A stretch of 12,710 bases of DNA from Heteroscillospira sp050252415 (GTDB taxonomy: Bacteria > Bacillota > Clostridia > Oscillospirales > Oscillospiraceae): the NCBI GenBank assembly GCA_050252415.1, contig JBFWKZ010000071.1, positions 1-12,710 of the forward strand, written 5' to 3'. Below are positions 6,549 through 12,710 of this stretch, piece after piece. The stretch's first letter is position 1, and the number at the start of each line of letters is the position of its first letter. Below the pieces are notes generated by a model. It ran no database searches and was not told where the DNA came from. It saw nothing but the letters and a program-made list of their open reading frames with translations. The translations under genes were made by a program, and so were the position numbers.

Positions 6549-6711
6549 GGGCTTTTTCCATAGGCAAAAAACGCCTGCCTTCCCGTCAAATTTTGCACCG
6601 GGCTGCGTTGAATTTTCCGGCCATAAGAAAATTATGCGCGCGAAAATTCGCCTTGCCCGACACGAAGTTCGTCAGGAAATGCCGATATTACTGATTTATC
6701 AAACAAGTCCC
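6549..6711 (-). repeat. Hairpin repeat copy B (MITE-like) overlapping the tsaB 3' end
   Basis: A 163-bp quasi-palindrome that fills the tsaB-upp intergenic region. Read on the minus strand it begins GGGACTTGTTTGATAAATC and ends GGAAAAAGCCC. Its centre is a perfect small hairpin, CATAA-TTTTC-TTATG (6636-6622), flanked by GAATTTTC/GAAAATTC and then by GGGCAAGGC-like and CCCGGTGC-like arms that can pair with some G-U. Aligned by eye to the copy at 8872-9031 read on the plus strand, the middle ~80 bases agree at roughly three of four positions. No obvious target-site duplication. The first 13 bases overlap tsaB and encode its last residues and stop. Confidence 0.8.
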
Positions 6712-7397
6712 AGTCTCTCATTCCTCTCGCGCTCCGCCTGTGACAGGCGCAGATAGACAGGTGAAAGGTCATCAGCAGATATTTTTTCTCCGGTTTGTGC
6801 GGCGACGGCGACGCCCCATGCGCTTTGATTTCGGACAGGCTCCGGCGCAAGAATGGCGGAGAGCCCATTTACAGTAAAGTTTTCATGGCAGAGCGCGGCG
6901 CCATCGCCCACGAGATAGGGCGTTTGTTCCATTTTCTCGATCTCCGCGCGCAGCGCATCAACCGATATCGCCCGGTCGGGAGTCAGACGTTTTGGCTTTC
7001 CGTTTTCAATCCCAAACAATGCATTATACACCTGATTTCGTCTCGCGTCCATAGCGCAGCAGACAATAGTCCCCTCTCCCGCTGAAATCGCAAGATTGGC
7101 CATCGCCTCAAGCGTAGATACACCGCATACGGGCTTATCCAGCGCCCAGGCCAGTCCCTTCACGGCGGCTACGCCGATACGGATTCCGGTAAATGAGCCG
7201 GGGCCGCGGCTGACGGCAAACAGATCGATATCCGATAGTTTCAGGTCGAGGTTTTTCAGCATATCCTCCGCCATCGGCAGCAGGGTGCGGCTATGCGTAA
7301 GCCCGGAATTTTGGTAGTATTGCCCCAGCAGCTTACCATCACACATCAGGGCGACGGAAGCGGATTTTGCCGAGGATTCAAAGGCAAGTGTCAGCAT
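6699..7397 (-). CDS. tsaB: tRNA t6A37 synthesis partner protein TsaB
   Basis: TsaB is the non-catalytic ASKHA-fold paralogue of TsaD. It forms the TsaD-TsaB core and recruits TsaE for threonylcarbamoyl transfer to A37 of ANN-decoding tRNAs. The 232 residues begin MLTLAFESSAKSASVAL and contain the family motif SRGPGSFTGIRIG (about 64-76) and STLEAMA. ATG at 7397 has GGAGG seven bases upstream and overlaps the tsaE stop by seven bases (ATGCTGA). The extreme C-terminus (LGLV and the TGA) lies inside the repeat copy B, so the original end of the gene may have been replaced. The acetyltransferase domain sometimes fused to or following TsaB is not here; rimI is separate, upstream of tsaD. Confidence 0.95.
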   Translation of the reverse strand: MLTLAFESSAKSASVALMCDGKLLGQYYQNSGLTHSRTLLPMAEDMLKNLDLKLSDIDLFAVSRGPGSFTGIRIGVAAVKGLAWALDKPVCGVSTLEAMANLAISAGEGTIVCCAMDARRNQVYNALFGIENGKPKRLTPDRAISVDALRAEIEKMEQTPYLVGDGAALCHENFTVNGLSAILAPEPVRNQSAWGVAVAAQTGEKISADDLSPVYLRLSQAERERNERLGLV

Positions 7398-7813
7398 TTT
7401 TGTGCCTCCTCAATCCAAATTTTTCTTTGAGTGTCGGACAGCTTCGTGATGATGATGCGCATCTCCGAACCGTCGAAAGCATCCTCAACATTTTCGCTCC
7501 ACTCCACCACACAGACGCCGCTGCGGCCGAGATAGTCCTCCCAGCCGATATCAAAGAGTTCATCGGACGATGCTAAGCGATACATATCAAAATGGAAAAG
7601 CTCTCTTTTCCCCGAGTATTCGTTCACAATCGTGAAGGTGGGGCTGCTGACCCGCGTATCGATGCCCATACCGCGCGCAAGTCCGCGCACGAACGCGGTC
7701 TTGCCTGCGCCGAGATCCCCGTACATCGCAATGACGGTGCCGTCCGCTACGCGTCTGCCAAGCTTTTCACCGACGGCCTCAGTCTCCTGCTCTGAATTTG
7801 TGATAACTTCCAT
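7391..7813 (-). CDS. tsaE: tRNA t6A37 synthesis ATPase TsaE
   Basis: A 140-residue P-loop ATPase that resets the TsaDB complex during t6A synthesis. Walker A is GDLGAGKTAF (about 32-41), followed by SSPTFTIVNEY and the family-typical FHFDMYRL. An acidic WEDYLG and VVEWSE segment completes the signature. The length is usual for the family. ATG at 7813 has GGAGG four bases upstream, directly after the tsaD stop (8-base gap), and tsaB overlaps its end by seven bases, so tsaD-tsaE-tsaB is a tightly coupled operon. Confidence 0.96.
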   Translation of the reverse strand: MEVITNSEQETEAVGEKLGRRVADGTVIAMYGDLGAGKTAFVRGLARGMGIDTRVSSPTFTIVNEYSGKRELFHFDMYRLASSDELFDIGWEDYLGRSGVCVVEWSENVEDAFDGSEMRIIITKLSDTQRKIWIEEAQKC

Positions 7814-7821
7814 ATTGCCTC

Positions 7822-8823
7822 CTAAAGCTCCATGTTGGCATAGGCGTTCAGGTCGCTTCCGGCGCGGGTGCCCGCCAGGTATTCATAATATCCCTGGCAG
7901 CCGATCATGGCGGCATTGTCGCCGCAAAGCCGCAGCGGCGGAACAAAAAGCCGGACCTTTACCGCTTTTGCCGCCGCTTCAAAATCGCGGCGTATGCGGG
8001 AGTTTGCCGCAACGCCGCCGGCAACGGCGATCTTATCATAACCCAGCTCGGCCAGACAGGCCATCGCCCTCGGCACAAGGGAATCGCTCACCGCGGCGGA
8101 GAAGGACGCCGCAAGGTCTGCCTTATTGATCGCCTCACCCTTTTGCTCGGCCGTGTGGACAATGTTGATAACGGCGGTCTTAAGGCCGGAGAAGCTCATA
8201 TCATAGGGGTGCCCTTCAACATGGGCGCGCGGAAGCTTATAGGCTTTATCATTGCCCTTTTGACTCAGTTCATCGACCGGCTTGCCGCCTGGATACCCAA
8301 GCCCCAGGACGCGTGCCGTCTTATCAAAGCACTCTCCGGCGGCGTCGTCACGCGTTGCGCCCAGAATGTGCATGTCGGTATAGCCGCGGACATCAACCAG
8401 CATGGTATTCCCGCCGGATATGGCAAGACATAAAAACGGGGGCTCCAATTCCGGGAAAGCAATATAATTAGCCGCAATATGTCCGCGGACGTGGTGCACC
8501 GGCACAAGCGGCACGCCGAGAGCGAGGGCGGCGCTTTTCGCAAAGTTCACGCCGACGAGCACTGCTCCGATGAGGCCCGGCGCATAGGACACCGCCACGG
8601 CATTGATTTCAGATTTTTTGATTCCGGCCTTTTTGACGGCCTCGCCGGCCAGGCGGCTGATAACTTCAACATGGCTTCGCGAGGCGAGCTCAGGTACAAC
8701 CCCGCCGTAGATGGCATGCATATCCGCCTGAGATGAGATAATGTCCGAGAGGACCTCCCTGCCGTCGCGCGTTACGGCGACCGCCGTCTCATCACAGGTA
8801 GATTCGAAAGATAATAGATACAT
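7822..8823 (-). CDS. tsaD: tRNA N6-adenosine threonylcarbamoyltransferase TsaD
   Basis: The catalytic subunit that transfers the threonylcarbamoyl group from TC-AMP to A37 of tRNA. An ASKHA-fold, metal-containing protein of 333 residues. It begins MYLLSFESTCDETAVAV and carries the metal-binding HVRGH (His111 and His115), the SGGNTMLV nucleotide-binding segment, GYPGGKPVDEL and VAGGVAANSRIR. ATG at 8823 has GAGG six bases upstream. It is the first gene of the tsaD-tsaE-tsaB operon. The hairpin repeat copy A begins 48 bases upstream of the start codon, so the promoter lies in a very short space or inside the repeat. I see no convincing -35/-10 pair. Confidence 0.97.
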   Translation of the reverse strand: MYLLSFESTCDETAVAVTRDGREVLSDIISSQADMHAIYGGVVPELASRSHVEVISRLAGEAVKKAGIKKSEINAVAVSYAPGLIGAVLVGVNFAKSAALALGVPLVPVHHVRGHIAANYIAFPELEPPFLCLAISGGNTMLVDVRGYTDMHILGATRDDAAGECFDKTARVLGLGYPGGKPVDELSQKGNDKAYKLPRAHVEGHPYDMSFSGLKTAVINIVHTAEQKGEAINKADLAASFSAAVSDSLVPRAMACLAELGYDKIAVAGGVAANSRIRRDFEAAAKAVKVRLFVPPLRLCGDNAAMIGCQGYYEYLAGTRAGSDLNAYANMEL

Positions 8824-8871
8824 ATTCTGCCTCGTTTCACAGAAGTTTTCCTGCGTGTGGGAATATTGCGA

Positions 8872-9031
8872 GGGCTTGTCTGTAAAATCAGCGTGTTTGA
8901 AATTTTAGACGAATTTTGTGTTGGACAAGGCAGATTTTCGCAGACATAATTACTTTATGGCAAGAAAATTTAACGAAGTACGGTACAAAATTCGTCTAAA
9001 GGACATATGCGGGAATTTTACAAACAAGTCC
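8872..9031 (+). repeat. Hairpin repeat copy A (MITE-like) upstream of tsaD
   Basis: A 160-bp near-complete inverted repeat. The left end GGGCTTGTCTGTAAAAT pairs with the right end ATTTTACAAACAAGTCC (two mismatches). An inner pair, TTTAGACGAATTTTGT (8903-8918) with ACAAAATTCGTCTAAA (8985-9000), is perfect. The centre is the hairpin CATAA-TTACT-TTATG (8945-8959), at the midpoint of the element. It encodes nothing convincing. It is the second member of the family seen at 6549-6711, in the opposite orientation. The structure resembles a non-autonomous miniature transposable element, but no target-site duplication is obvious, so a structured RNA or other dispersed repeat is possible. Confidence 0.85.
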
Positions 9032-9500
9032 TAAGAAAGTGCTGATTAAATCGTGTTGGATGGATGAGTGCGAGAGCATTTTTCGTTGGTTCGTTCAAAA
9101 AAGCAGGCAATACTGGTGTATTAACGCGGCTTTTTGCGTGAAATGGCGGAAAATCATCCGCTCAGACGCCGACTGCCGATTTATCCGGCGCTTCCCTATG
9201 GAGAAACGTCACTGCGGCTGAGGATACGAACGCAATGGCGACAATGTTCGATACTGATAAGCGTCTTGAAAAAGCGATCGCTGAAAGGTCCGTTTTCTCA
9301 AACGTAAGGATTCCAAAAGAATATGGTACCCCCTTGCCTTCCTGATTACTTGGCAAGTGCCTTGAGTACCATATGGATACCGGAGTCCGTAAAAACCGGA
9401 CGGTAACATGGCGTACCACCCGACGCCACAGGTATGTATTGCAATGACCATGACACCGGCGATAGCGCGAAGGGCATCCGCCCAATCGTAACACAGGATG
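9032..9500. other. Unassigned region between rimI and the repeat; no convincing gene
   Basis: About 470 bases with only short frames on either strand, none with a clear ribosome binding site and recognisable family. The longest minus-strand frame (9494-9162) and a plus-strand frame (9039-9221) both have odd Arg-, Cys- or Trp-rich composition, typical of non-coding reading. Short protein-like pieces appear in different minus-strand frames (for example PVFTDSGIHMVLKALAK, ending in a stop), which could reflect a decayed gene, but I cannot name it. It begins directly at the end of repeat copy A and may be part of a larger mobile or repeat unit. It also contains the stem-loop at 9321-9374. Confidence 0.6.
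9321..9374. repeat. Two-tier stem-loop downstream of rimI
   Basis: Perfect 9-base arms ATATGGTAC (9321-9329) and GTACCATAT (9366-9374) enclose a second perfect pair CTTGCC (9333-9338) and GGCAAG (9352-9357) around a 13-base loop. There is no T run after it on either strand, so it is not a standard terminator. A smaller hairpin (GTCCG / CGGAC) follows at about 9385-9401. Confidence 0.6.
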
Positions 9501-9938
9501 TCAGTTCCCCAATTCCAGCGTCATAATAATGGCATCTTCGCGGGGAGTTTCATAATATTTTTTCCGCCTTCCGGCTTCCCTAAAGCCATGCTTACGGTAA
9601 AGCGCTATGGCCGGTCTGTTTCCGGCTCTGACCTCAAGAGTCATAAAGCTGAGCATGAGCTTTTCGCTGCGGCGGCGCAGCTCTGCTAAAAGCGCATCGG
9701 CGATTCCGCTTTTGCGGCAGCTCGCCAAGACGGCAACGTTTGAGATATAGCCCTCGTCCAATACATACATTAGCCCAACATAGCCGAGGACGGTGCTGCC
9801 GTCCATGGCTGCAATGAAGATATAATTTTCTCCGAGCTGTATTTCCAGCATATGTTCATTCCAGGGCAAAGAAAAACATTCGCGCTCAATGGCGGCAATT
9901 TGAGGTATCTCCGCCTCCGTGACATCTCGTATCATCAT
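9501..9938 (-). CDS. rimI: Ribosomal protein S18 alanine N-acetyltransferase (GNAT family)
   Basis: A 145-residue GNAT acetyltransferase that uses acetyl-CoA; RimI acetylates the N-terminus of ribosomal protein S18 in characterised bacteria. Family features seen are the SLPWNEHMLEIQL segment near the N-terminus, the acetyl-CoA pyrophosphate loop in CRKSGIADALL (R/Q-x-x-G-x-G/A type), LEVRAGNRPAIALYRKHGF, and the RRKKYYETPREDAIIM ending typical of RimI. ATG at 9938 follows the polA stop by one base, with GAGG nine bases upstream, so it is coupled to polA. In many Firmicutes rimI sits directly beside tsaB/tsaD; here the repeat and the unassigned region separate it from tsaD. Confidence 0.93.
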   Translation of the reverse strand: MMIRDVTEAEIPQIAAIERECFSLPWNEHMLEIQLGENYIFIAAMDGSTVLGYVGLMYVLDEGYISNVAVLASCRKSGIADALLAELRRRSEKLMLSFMTLEVRAGNRPAIALYRKHGFREAGRRKKYYETPREDAIIMTLELGN

Positions 9939-9939
9939 G

Positions 9940-12483
9940 TCATTTTGCCTCGTACCAGCTCTTTCCGCTGTGCGCCTCGGCCGTCAGGGGAACAGAGAGC
10001 TTAGCCACGTTCTGCATCTCCCCGGCAAGTATCTTTTTGACCGTTTCGGCCTCCGCTTCAGGACATTCGGCGATCAGTTCATCGTGTACTTGAAGAATAA
10101 GACGGGCATCGAGCCCCTCGGTTTTCAGTCTGCGGCTGACATTGATCATAGCAAGCTTGATCACGTCCGCCGCCGTGCCCTGAATCGGCATATTGAGCGC
10201 GACCCGCTCGCCAAAGGCGCGGAGATTGTAGTTTGAGGACTTGAGCTCCGGCAGATAACGCCGCCGGTGATAAAGCGTCTCAACATAACCGTCCGCCTTC
10301 GCCTTTTCAACGATGGTTTTCATATACTCGCGTACGCCGTGGTATTTCTCCAGATAGGCATCAATATAGGCCTTTGCTTCGTTTTGGTAGACACCGATAT
10401 CCTGTGCGAGTGAAAAAGCGGAAATGCCGTAGACGATGCCGAAGTTGACGGCCTTGGCGCGTGAGCGCTGAAGCGAGGTCACTTCCGCAAGCGGTACGCC
10501 GAACACCTGCGAGGCGGTTACCGCGTGTATATCCTCACCGGATAAAAAAGCCGCTTTCATTGTCTCGTCTCCGGAGATGTGTGCAAGCAGCCGCAGCTCG
10601 ATCTGGCTGTAATCGGCGTCTACCAATACTTTTCCGGGCGAGGCGACGAACATTTTGCGCACTTCCCCGCCGATCTGTTTGCGGATGGGGATGTTCTGTA
10701 AATTCGGTTCGGTGGAGGACAGTCTTCCCGTCGCCGTGACCGTCATCTGAAAACTCGTGTGTATCCGGCCGTCGGACTCGATAACCTTCAAAAGCCCGTC
10801 GGCATAGGTGGATTTGAGCTTTGTAAGCCCGCGGTAATCCAGTACGGCCTCAATGATGGGATGCTTGCCGCGCAGCTTTTCAAGGACATCGGCGTTTGTG
10901 CTCCAGCCGGTCTTGGTTTTCTTGCCGGAGGGAAGCATCAGCTTATCAAAGAGTATGGTTCCAAGCTGCTTTGGCGAATTGATGTTGAAATCCTCGCCCG
11001 CCATCGCCCAGATCCCATTTTGCAGCTCTTCGATGCCGGAGTTCAGGCTCTCACCAAACGCGTATAGCGCTTTTTTATCCACACGGAAGCCAACGCTCTC
11101 CATCTCCGCGAGCACGGCGCAGAGCGGCAGCTCCATATCCTCCAGCAGGCTCTCCTGGTCATTATTCCGCAGCTTTTCACGCAGGACGGGTTCAAGCCGG
11201 TATATTGCCGCAGCGCCGGAACATTCCGCGCCGAGATATTTTGCGGTAAGCCGATTCAGCTCGTAGTTGTTTTCCGTTGCCTCCAGCAGATAGGCCTCCA
11301 GCGCCGTATCGGAGATGAAGCCGCCGGCCGGCAGTCCCTCGGCCATCAGCAGGCGCATCAGCTCCTTGGCATTATGGGTGATTTTCGGGATATTCTCCGA
11401 AAAAATCGCCTTCAAGAGGGCGTTATACGCCTCGCCTGCCGCTGCCCAGCGGAGAATATATACGGTCTCGCCGTCGGCCGTCAGCTCGATAGCGTCCAGT
11501 CCGTCGATGGGCAGCACGGCGACCGGGCTTGTCAACTGGGCAAGACGCTTCATATCCGCTTCTGTGGCTTCGATGGTTTTTATCGCAGTTCCGGCGGCGG
11601 ATGCGTCTTCGCCGGGCCGCACACCCCATTGGGTGATAAGGCTGACAAAGCCCAGCCGTTTAAATACGTTATAGAGTTTTCCGCCGTATTCGGCGCTGTG
11701 AACACAGTCTTCAGGTTTAAAATCGATCGGTGCGTCGCAGCGGATGGTCGCGAGATCATAGGAGAGATAGGCGCTCTCGCGCCCCTCCTCCAGTTTTTTG
11801 CGCACGGTTGGTTTGATTTTTTCACTGTCCAGATTATCATAGACATTTTGCAGAGTGCCGAAGGTCTGTATCAGGGCCATGGCGGTCTTTTCACCCACGC
11901 CGCGTACGCCGGGAATGTTGTCCGATGCGTCCCCCATCAGCGCCTTGAGATCTATGAGGTGTTTGGGCTCAAAGCCGTACTCGGCAAAAAACACCTCTGG
12001 GGTATAGCTGATCGTCTCCTGCTGCCCCATGCGCGTTTTGACGTGCTTTACCGTCGACGTCTCGGTGATGAGCTGGAAGCTGTCCTTATCGCCGGTGACG
12101 AGCAGGCACGCCCAACCGCTTTTTTGGCAGATGACGCTGACCGTACCCATGATGTCGTCGGCCTCCCAACCCTCAAGCTCGAGACGCTTGATTCCCATGG
12201 CGTCCAGCGCCTCGCGAAGAAGCGGAAGCTGCGCGGCAAGCTCGTCCGGCATTTCTTTTCGCTGTGCCTTATAGCCTTCAAACTGTTTGTGGCGGAAGGT
12301 TGGCGCCTTGAGGTCGAATGCCACGCATACGGCATCCGGTTTTTCATCGGACAGAAGCCGGTTGAGTATCGTCATAAACCCATAGACGCCGTTTGTCGGG
12401 GTACCGTCCGGAGACGTAAGCATACGTATGCCGTAATACGCTCTGTTCACTATGCTGTTCCCGTCGAGTATCATAAGCTTCAT
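9940..12483 (-). CDS. polA: DNA polymerase I
   Basis: Repairs DNA and removes RNA primers during lagging-strand synthesis. 847 residues. The 5'-nuclease domain (1 to ~290) has DGNSIVNRAYYG, the acidic GWEADD (105-110), VTGDKD (129-134) and GDASDNIPGVRGVGEKT (184-200). The middle domain (~310-470) has the 3'-5' exonuclease fold order but lacks the DxE motif (LPIDGLDAIEL is in its place), so proofreading is probably lost, as in Bacillus-type PolI. The polymerase domain has motif A DYSQIELR (Asp624), O-helix RSRAKAVNFGIVYG (Phe681, Tyr685) and motif C QVHDE (Asp801). The ATG at 12483 is preceded by GGAG eight bases upstream. The frame extends to 12549 but that overlaps the upstream gene. Its ribosome binding site follows the stop of the DUF5131 gene immediately. 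rimI follows one base after the stop. Confidence 0.98.
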   Translation of the reverse strand: MKLMILDGNSIVNRAYYGIRMLTSPDGTPTNGVYGFMTILNRLLSDEKPDAVCVAFDLKAPTFRHKQFEGYKAQRKEMPDELAAQLPLLREALDAMGIKRLELEGWEADDIMGTVSVICQKSGWACLLVTGDKDSFQLITETSTVKHVKTRMGQQETISYTPEVFFAEYGFEPKHLIDLKALMGDASDNIPGVRGVGEKTAMALIQTFGTLQNVYDNLDSEKIKPTVRKKLEEGRESAYLSYDLATIRCDAPIDFKPEDCVHSAEYGGKLYNVFKRLGFVSLITQWGVRPGEDASAAGTAIKTIEATEADMKRLAQLTSPVAVLPIDGLDAIELTADGETVYILRWAAAGEAYNALLKAIFSENIPKITHNAKELMRLLMAEGLPAGGFISDTALEAYLLEATENNYELNRLTAKYLGAECSGAAAIYRLEPVLREKLRNNDQESLLEDMELPLCAVLAEMESVGFRVDKKALYAFGESLNSGIEELQNGIWAMAGEDFNINSPKQLGTILFDKLMLPSGKKTKTGWSTNADVLEKLRGKHPIIEAVLDYRGLTKLKSTYADGLLKVIESDGRIHTSFQMTVTATGRLSSTEPNLQNIPIRKQIGGEVRKMFVASPGKVLVDADYSQIELRLLAHISGDETMKAAFLSGEDIHAVTASQVFGVPLAEVTSLQRSRAKAVNFGIVYGISAFSLAQDIGVYQNEAKAYIDAYLEKYHGVREYMKTIVEKAKADGYVETLYHRRRYLPELKSSNYNLRAFGERVALNMPIQGTAADVIKLAMINVSRRLKTEGLDARLILQVHDELIAECPEAEAETVKKILAGEMQNVAKLSVPLTAEAHSGKSWYEAK

Positions 12484-12496
12484 CTTGTCATCTCCA

Positions 12497-12710
12497 TCAG
12501 GTATCAATTTTTGCCTTTTTGGCCTGTGAATGCTGATATTTGCGCGCAATGTTATATAATTTTCCGTCCTTGATAAACTTAGCCCCCGTCTGCTTGAAAT
12601 AAAACGGCACCCGGGCCGCCGTGCATTGACGGCGGATATCCAGAACCCAGTCGTAACGGCATGGACGCGCCTCCGGCCCCGACTCCCCGCCGACGAGCAC
12701 TTGTTCGACC
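12497..12710 (-). CDS. DUF5131 (phage Gp37/Gp68-like) family protein, C-terminal part
   Basis: The last 70 or so codons of a gene that begins beyond the right edge; the frame is open through position 12710 (VEQVLVGGESGPEARPCRYD). GGESGPxARP, a DWVLDIRRQC helix and VPFYFKQTGAKF match the C-terminal half of DUF5131, which typically reads VGGESGPxARP ... VPFFFKQWG. The family occurs in phages and bacterial chromosomes and its biochemical role is not established to my knowledge. The protein ends in a Lys-rich tail. Its stop is 13 bases before polA, and the polA ribosome binding site lies in that gap, so the two are probably co-transcribed. Confidence 0.8.
   Translation of the reverse strand, partial: VEQVLVGGESGPEARPCRYDWVLDIRRQCTAARVPFYFKQTGAKFIKDGKLYNIARKYQHSQAKKAKIDT

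Noticed and set aside
8824..8890. Possible promoter for tsaD using TTTACA in the repeat end
   Set aside because: No acceptable -10 box at 16-18 bases; the nearest AT-rich hexamers are at wrong spacing.
9039..9221. 60-codon plus-strand frame next to repeat copy A
   Set aside because: Trp/Cys/Arg-rich short frame, opposite in direction to all other genes, without a ribosome binding site; probably a chance frame in repeat-associated DNA.
9162..9494. 110-codon minus-strand frame between rimI and the repeat
   Set aside because: No ribosome binding site and odd Arg/Cys-rich start; I could not link it to any family. Kept only as part of the unassigned region.
11374..12573. Long open frame on the plus strand (399 codons) opposite polA
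   Set aside because: It is antisense to a polA frame with every family motif. Composition is Arg/His/Phe-rich shadow type, with no family resemblance.
1..12710. CRISPR array, rRNA, tRNA or prophage module
   Set aside because: No regularly spaced direct repeats, no rRNA- or tRNA-like sequence seen on reading, and no phage structural genes. The DUF5131 fragment alone does not indicate a prophage.

Overview
The window is a 12.7 kb piece of a draft bacterial chromosome. Every convincing gene lies on the minus strand. Strong GGAGG-type ribosome binding sites, moderate GC content, gene content (DUF1538 transporter, GIIGGADGPT-type small protein, tsaD-tsaE-tsaB cluster, proofreading-deficient PolI) and protein style suggest a Gram-positive Clostridia member, plausibly near Oscillospiraceae. 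That placement is inferred from style and not proven. A run of exactly 100 N at 5722-5821 is a scaffold gap, so the source is a draft or metagenome assembly.

Reading in the direction of transcription (right to left): the C-terminal end of a DUF5131 (phage Gp37/Gp68-like) gene; polA; rimI; a 677-bp stretch without a convincing gene (8824-9500), which holds a 160-bp hairpin repeat and unexplained sequence; tsaD-tsaE-tsaB; a second copy of the same repeat; upp; a small gene with the GIIGGADGPT signature of sodium-pumping decarboxylase beta subunits, interrupted by the gap; a DUF1538 membrane protein translationally overlapped with a tandem PII-like protein; an unrecognised 136-residue protein; a terminator; prfA; a fused threonylcarbamoyl-AMP synthase / dephospho-CoA kinase gene; and the start of an M18 aminopeptidase.

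Functional themes are translation and tRNA modification. The Sua5/TsaC domain plus TsaB, TsaD and TsaE form the complete bacterial set for t6A37 synthesis, prfA encodes release factor 1, and RimI acetylates a ribosomal protein. Added to these are DNA repair (PolI), pyrimidine salvage (Upp), the last step of CoA synthesis (CoaE domain) and a PII-controlled membrane system.

The most unusual observations are: (1) two diverged copies of a ~160-bp, nearly full-length inverted-repeat element flanking the tsaDEB cluster, one of which supplies the stop codon of tsaB; (2) the linkerless Sua5-CoaE fusion; and (3) the DUF1538 / tandem-PII pair. I did not find a clearly new defence or enzymatic system. 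The unassigned sequence at 9032-9500 and the repeat family are the best candidates for something undescribed.
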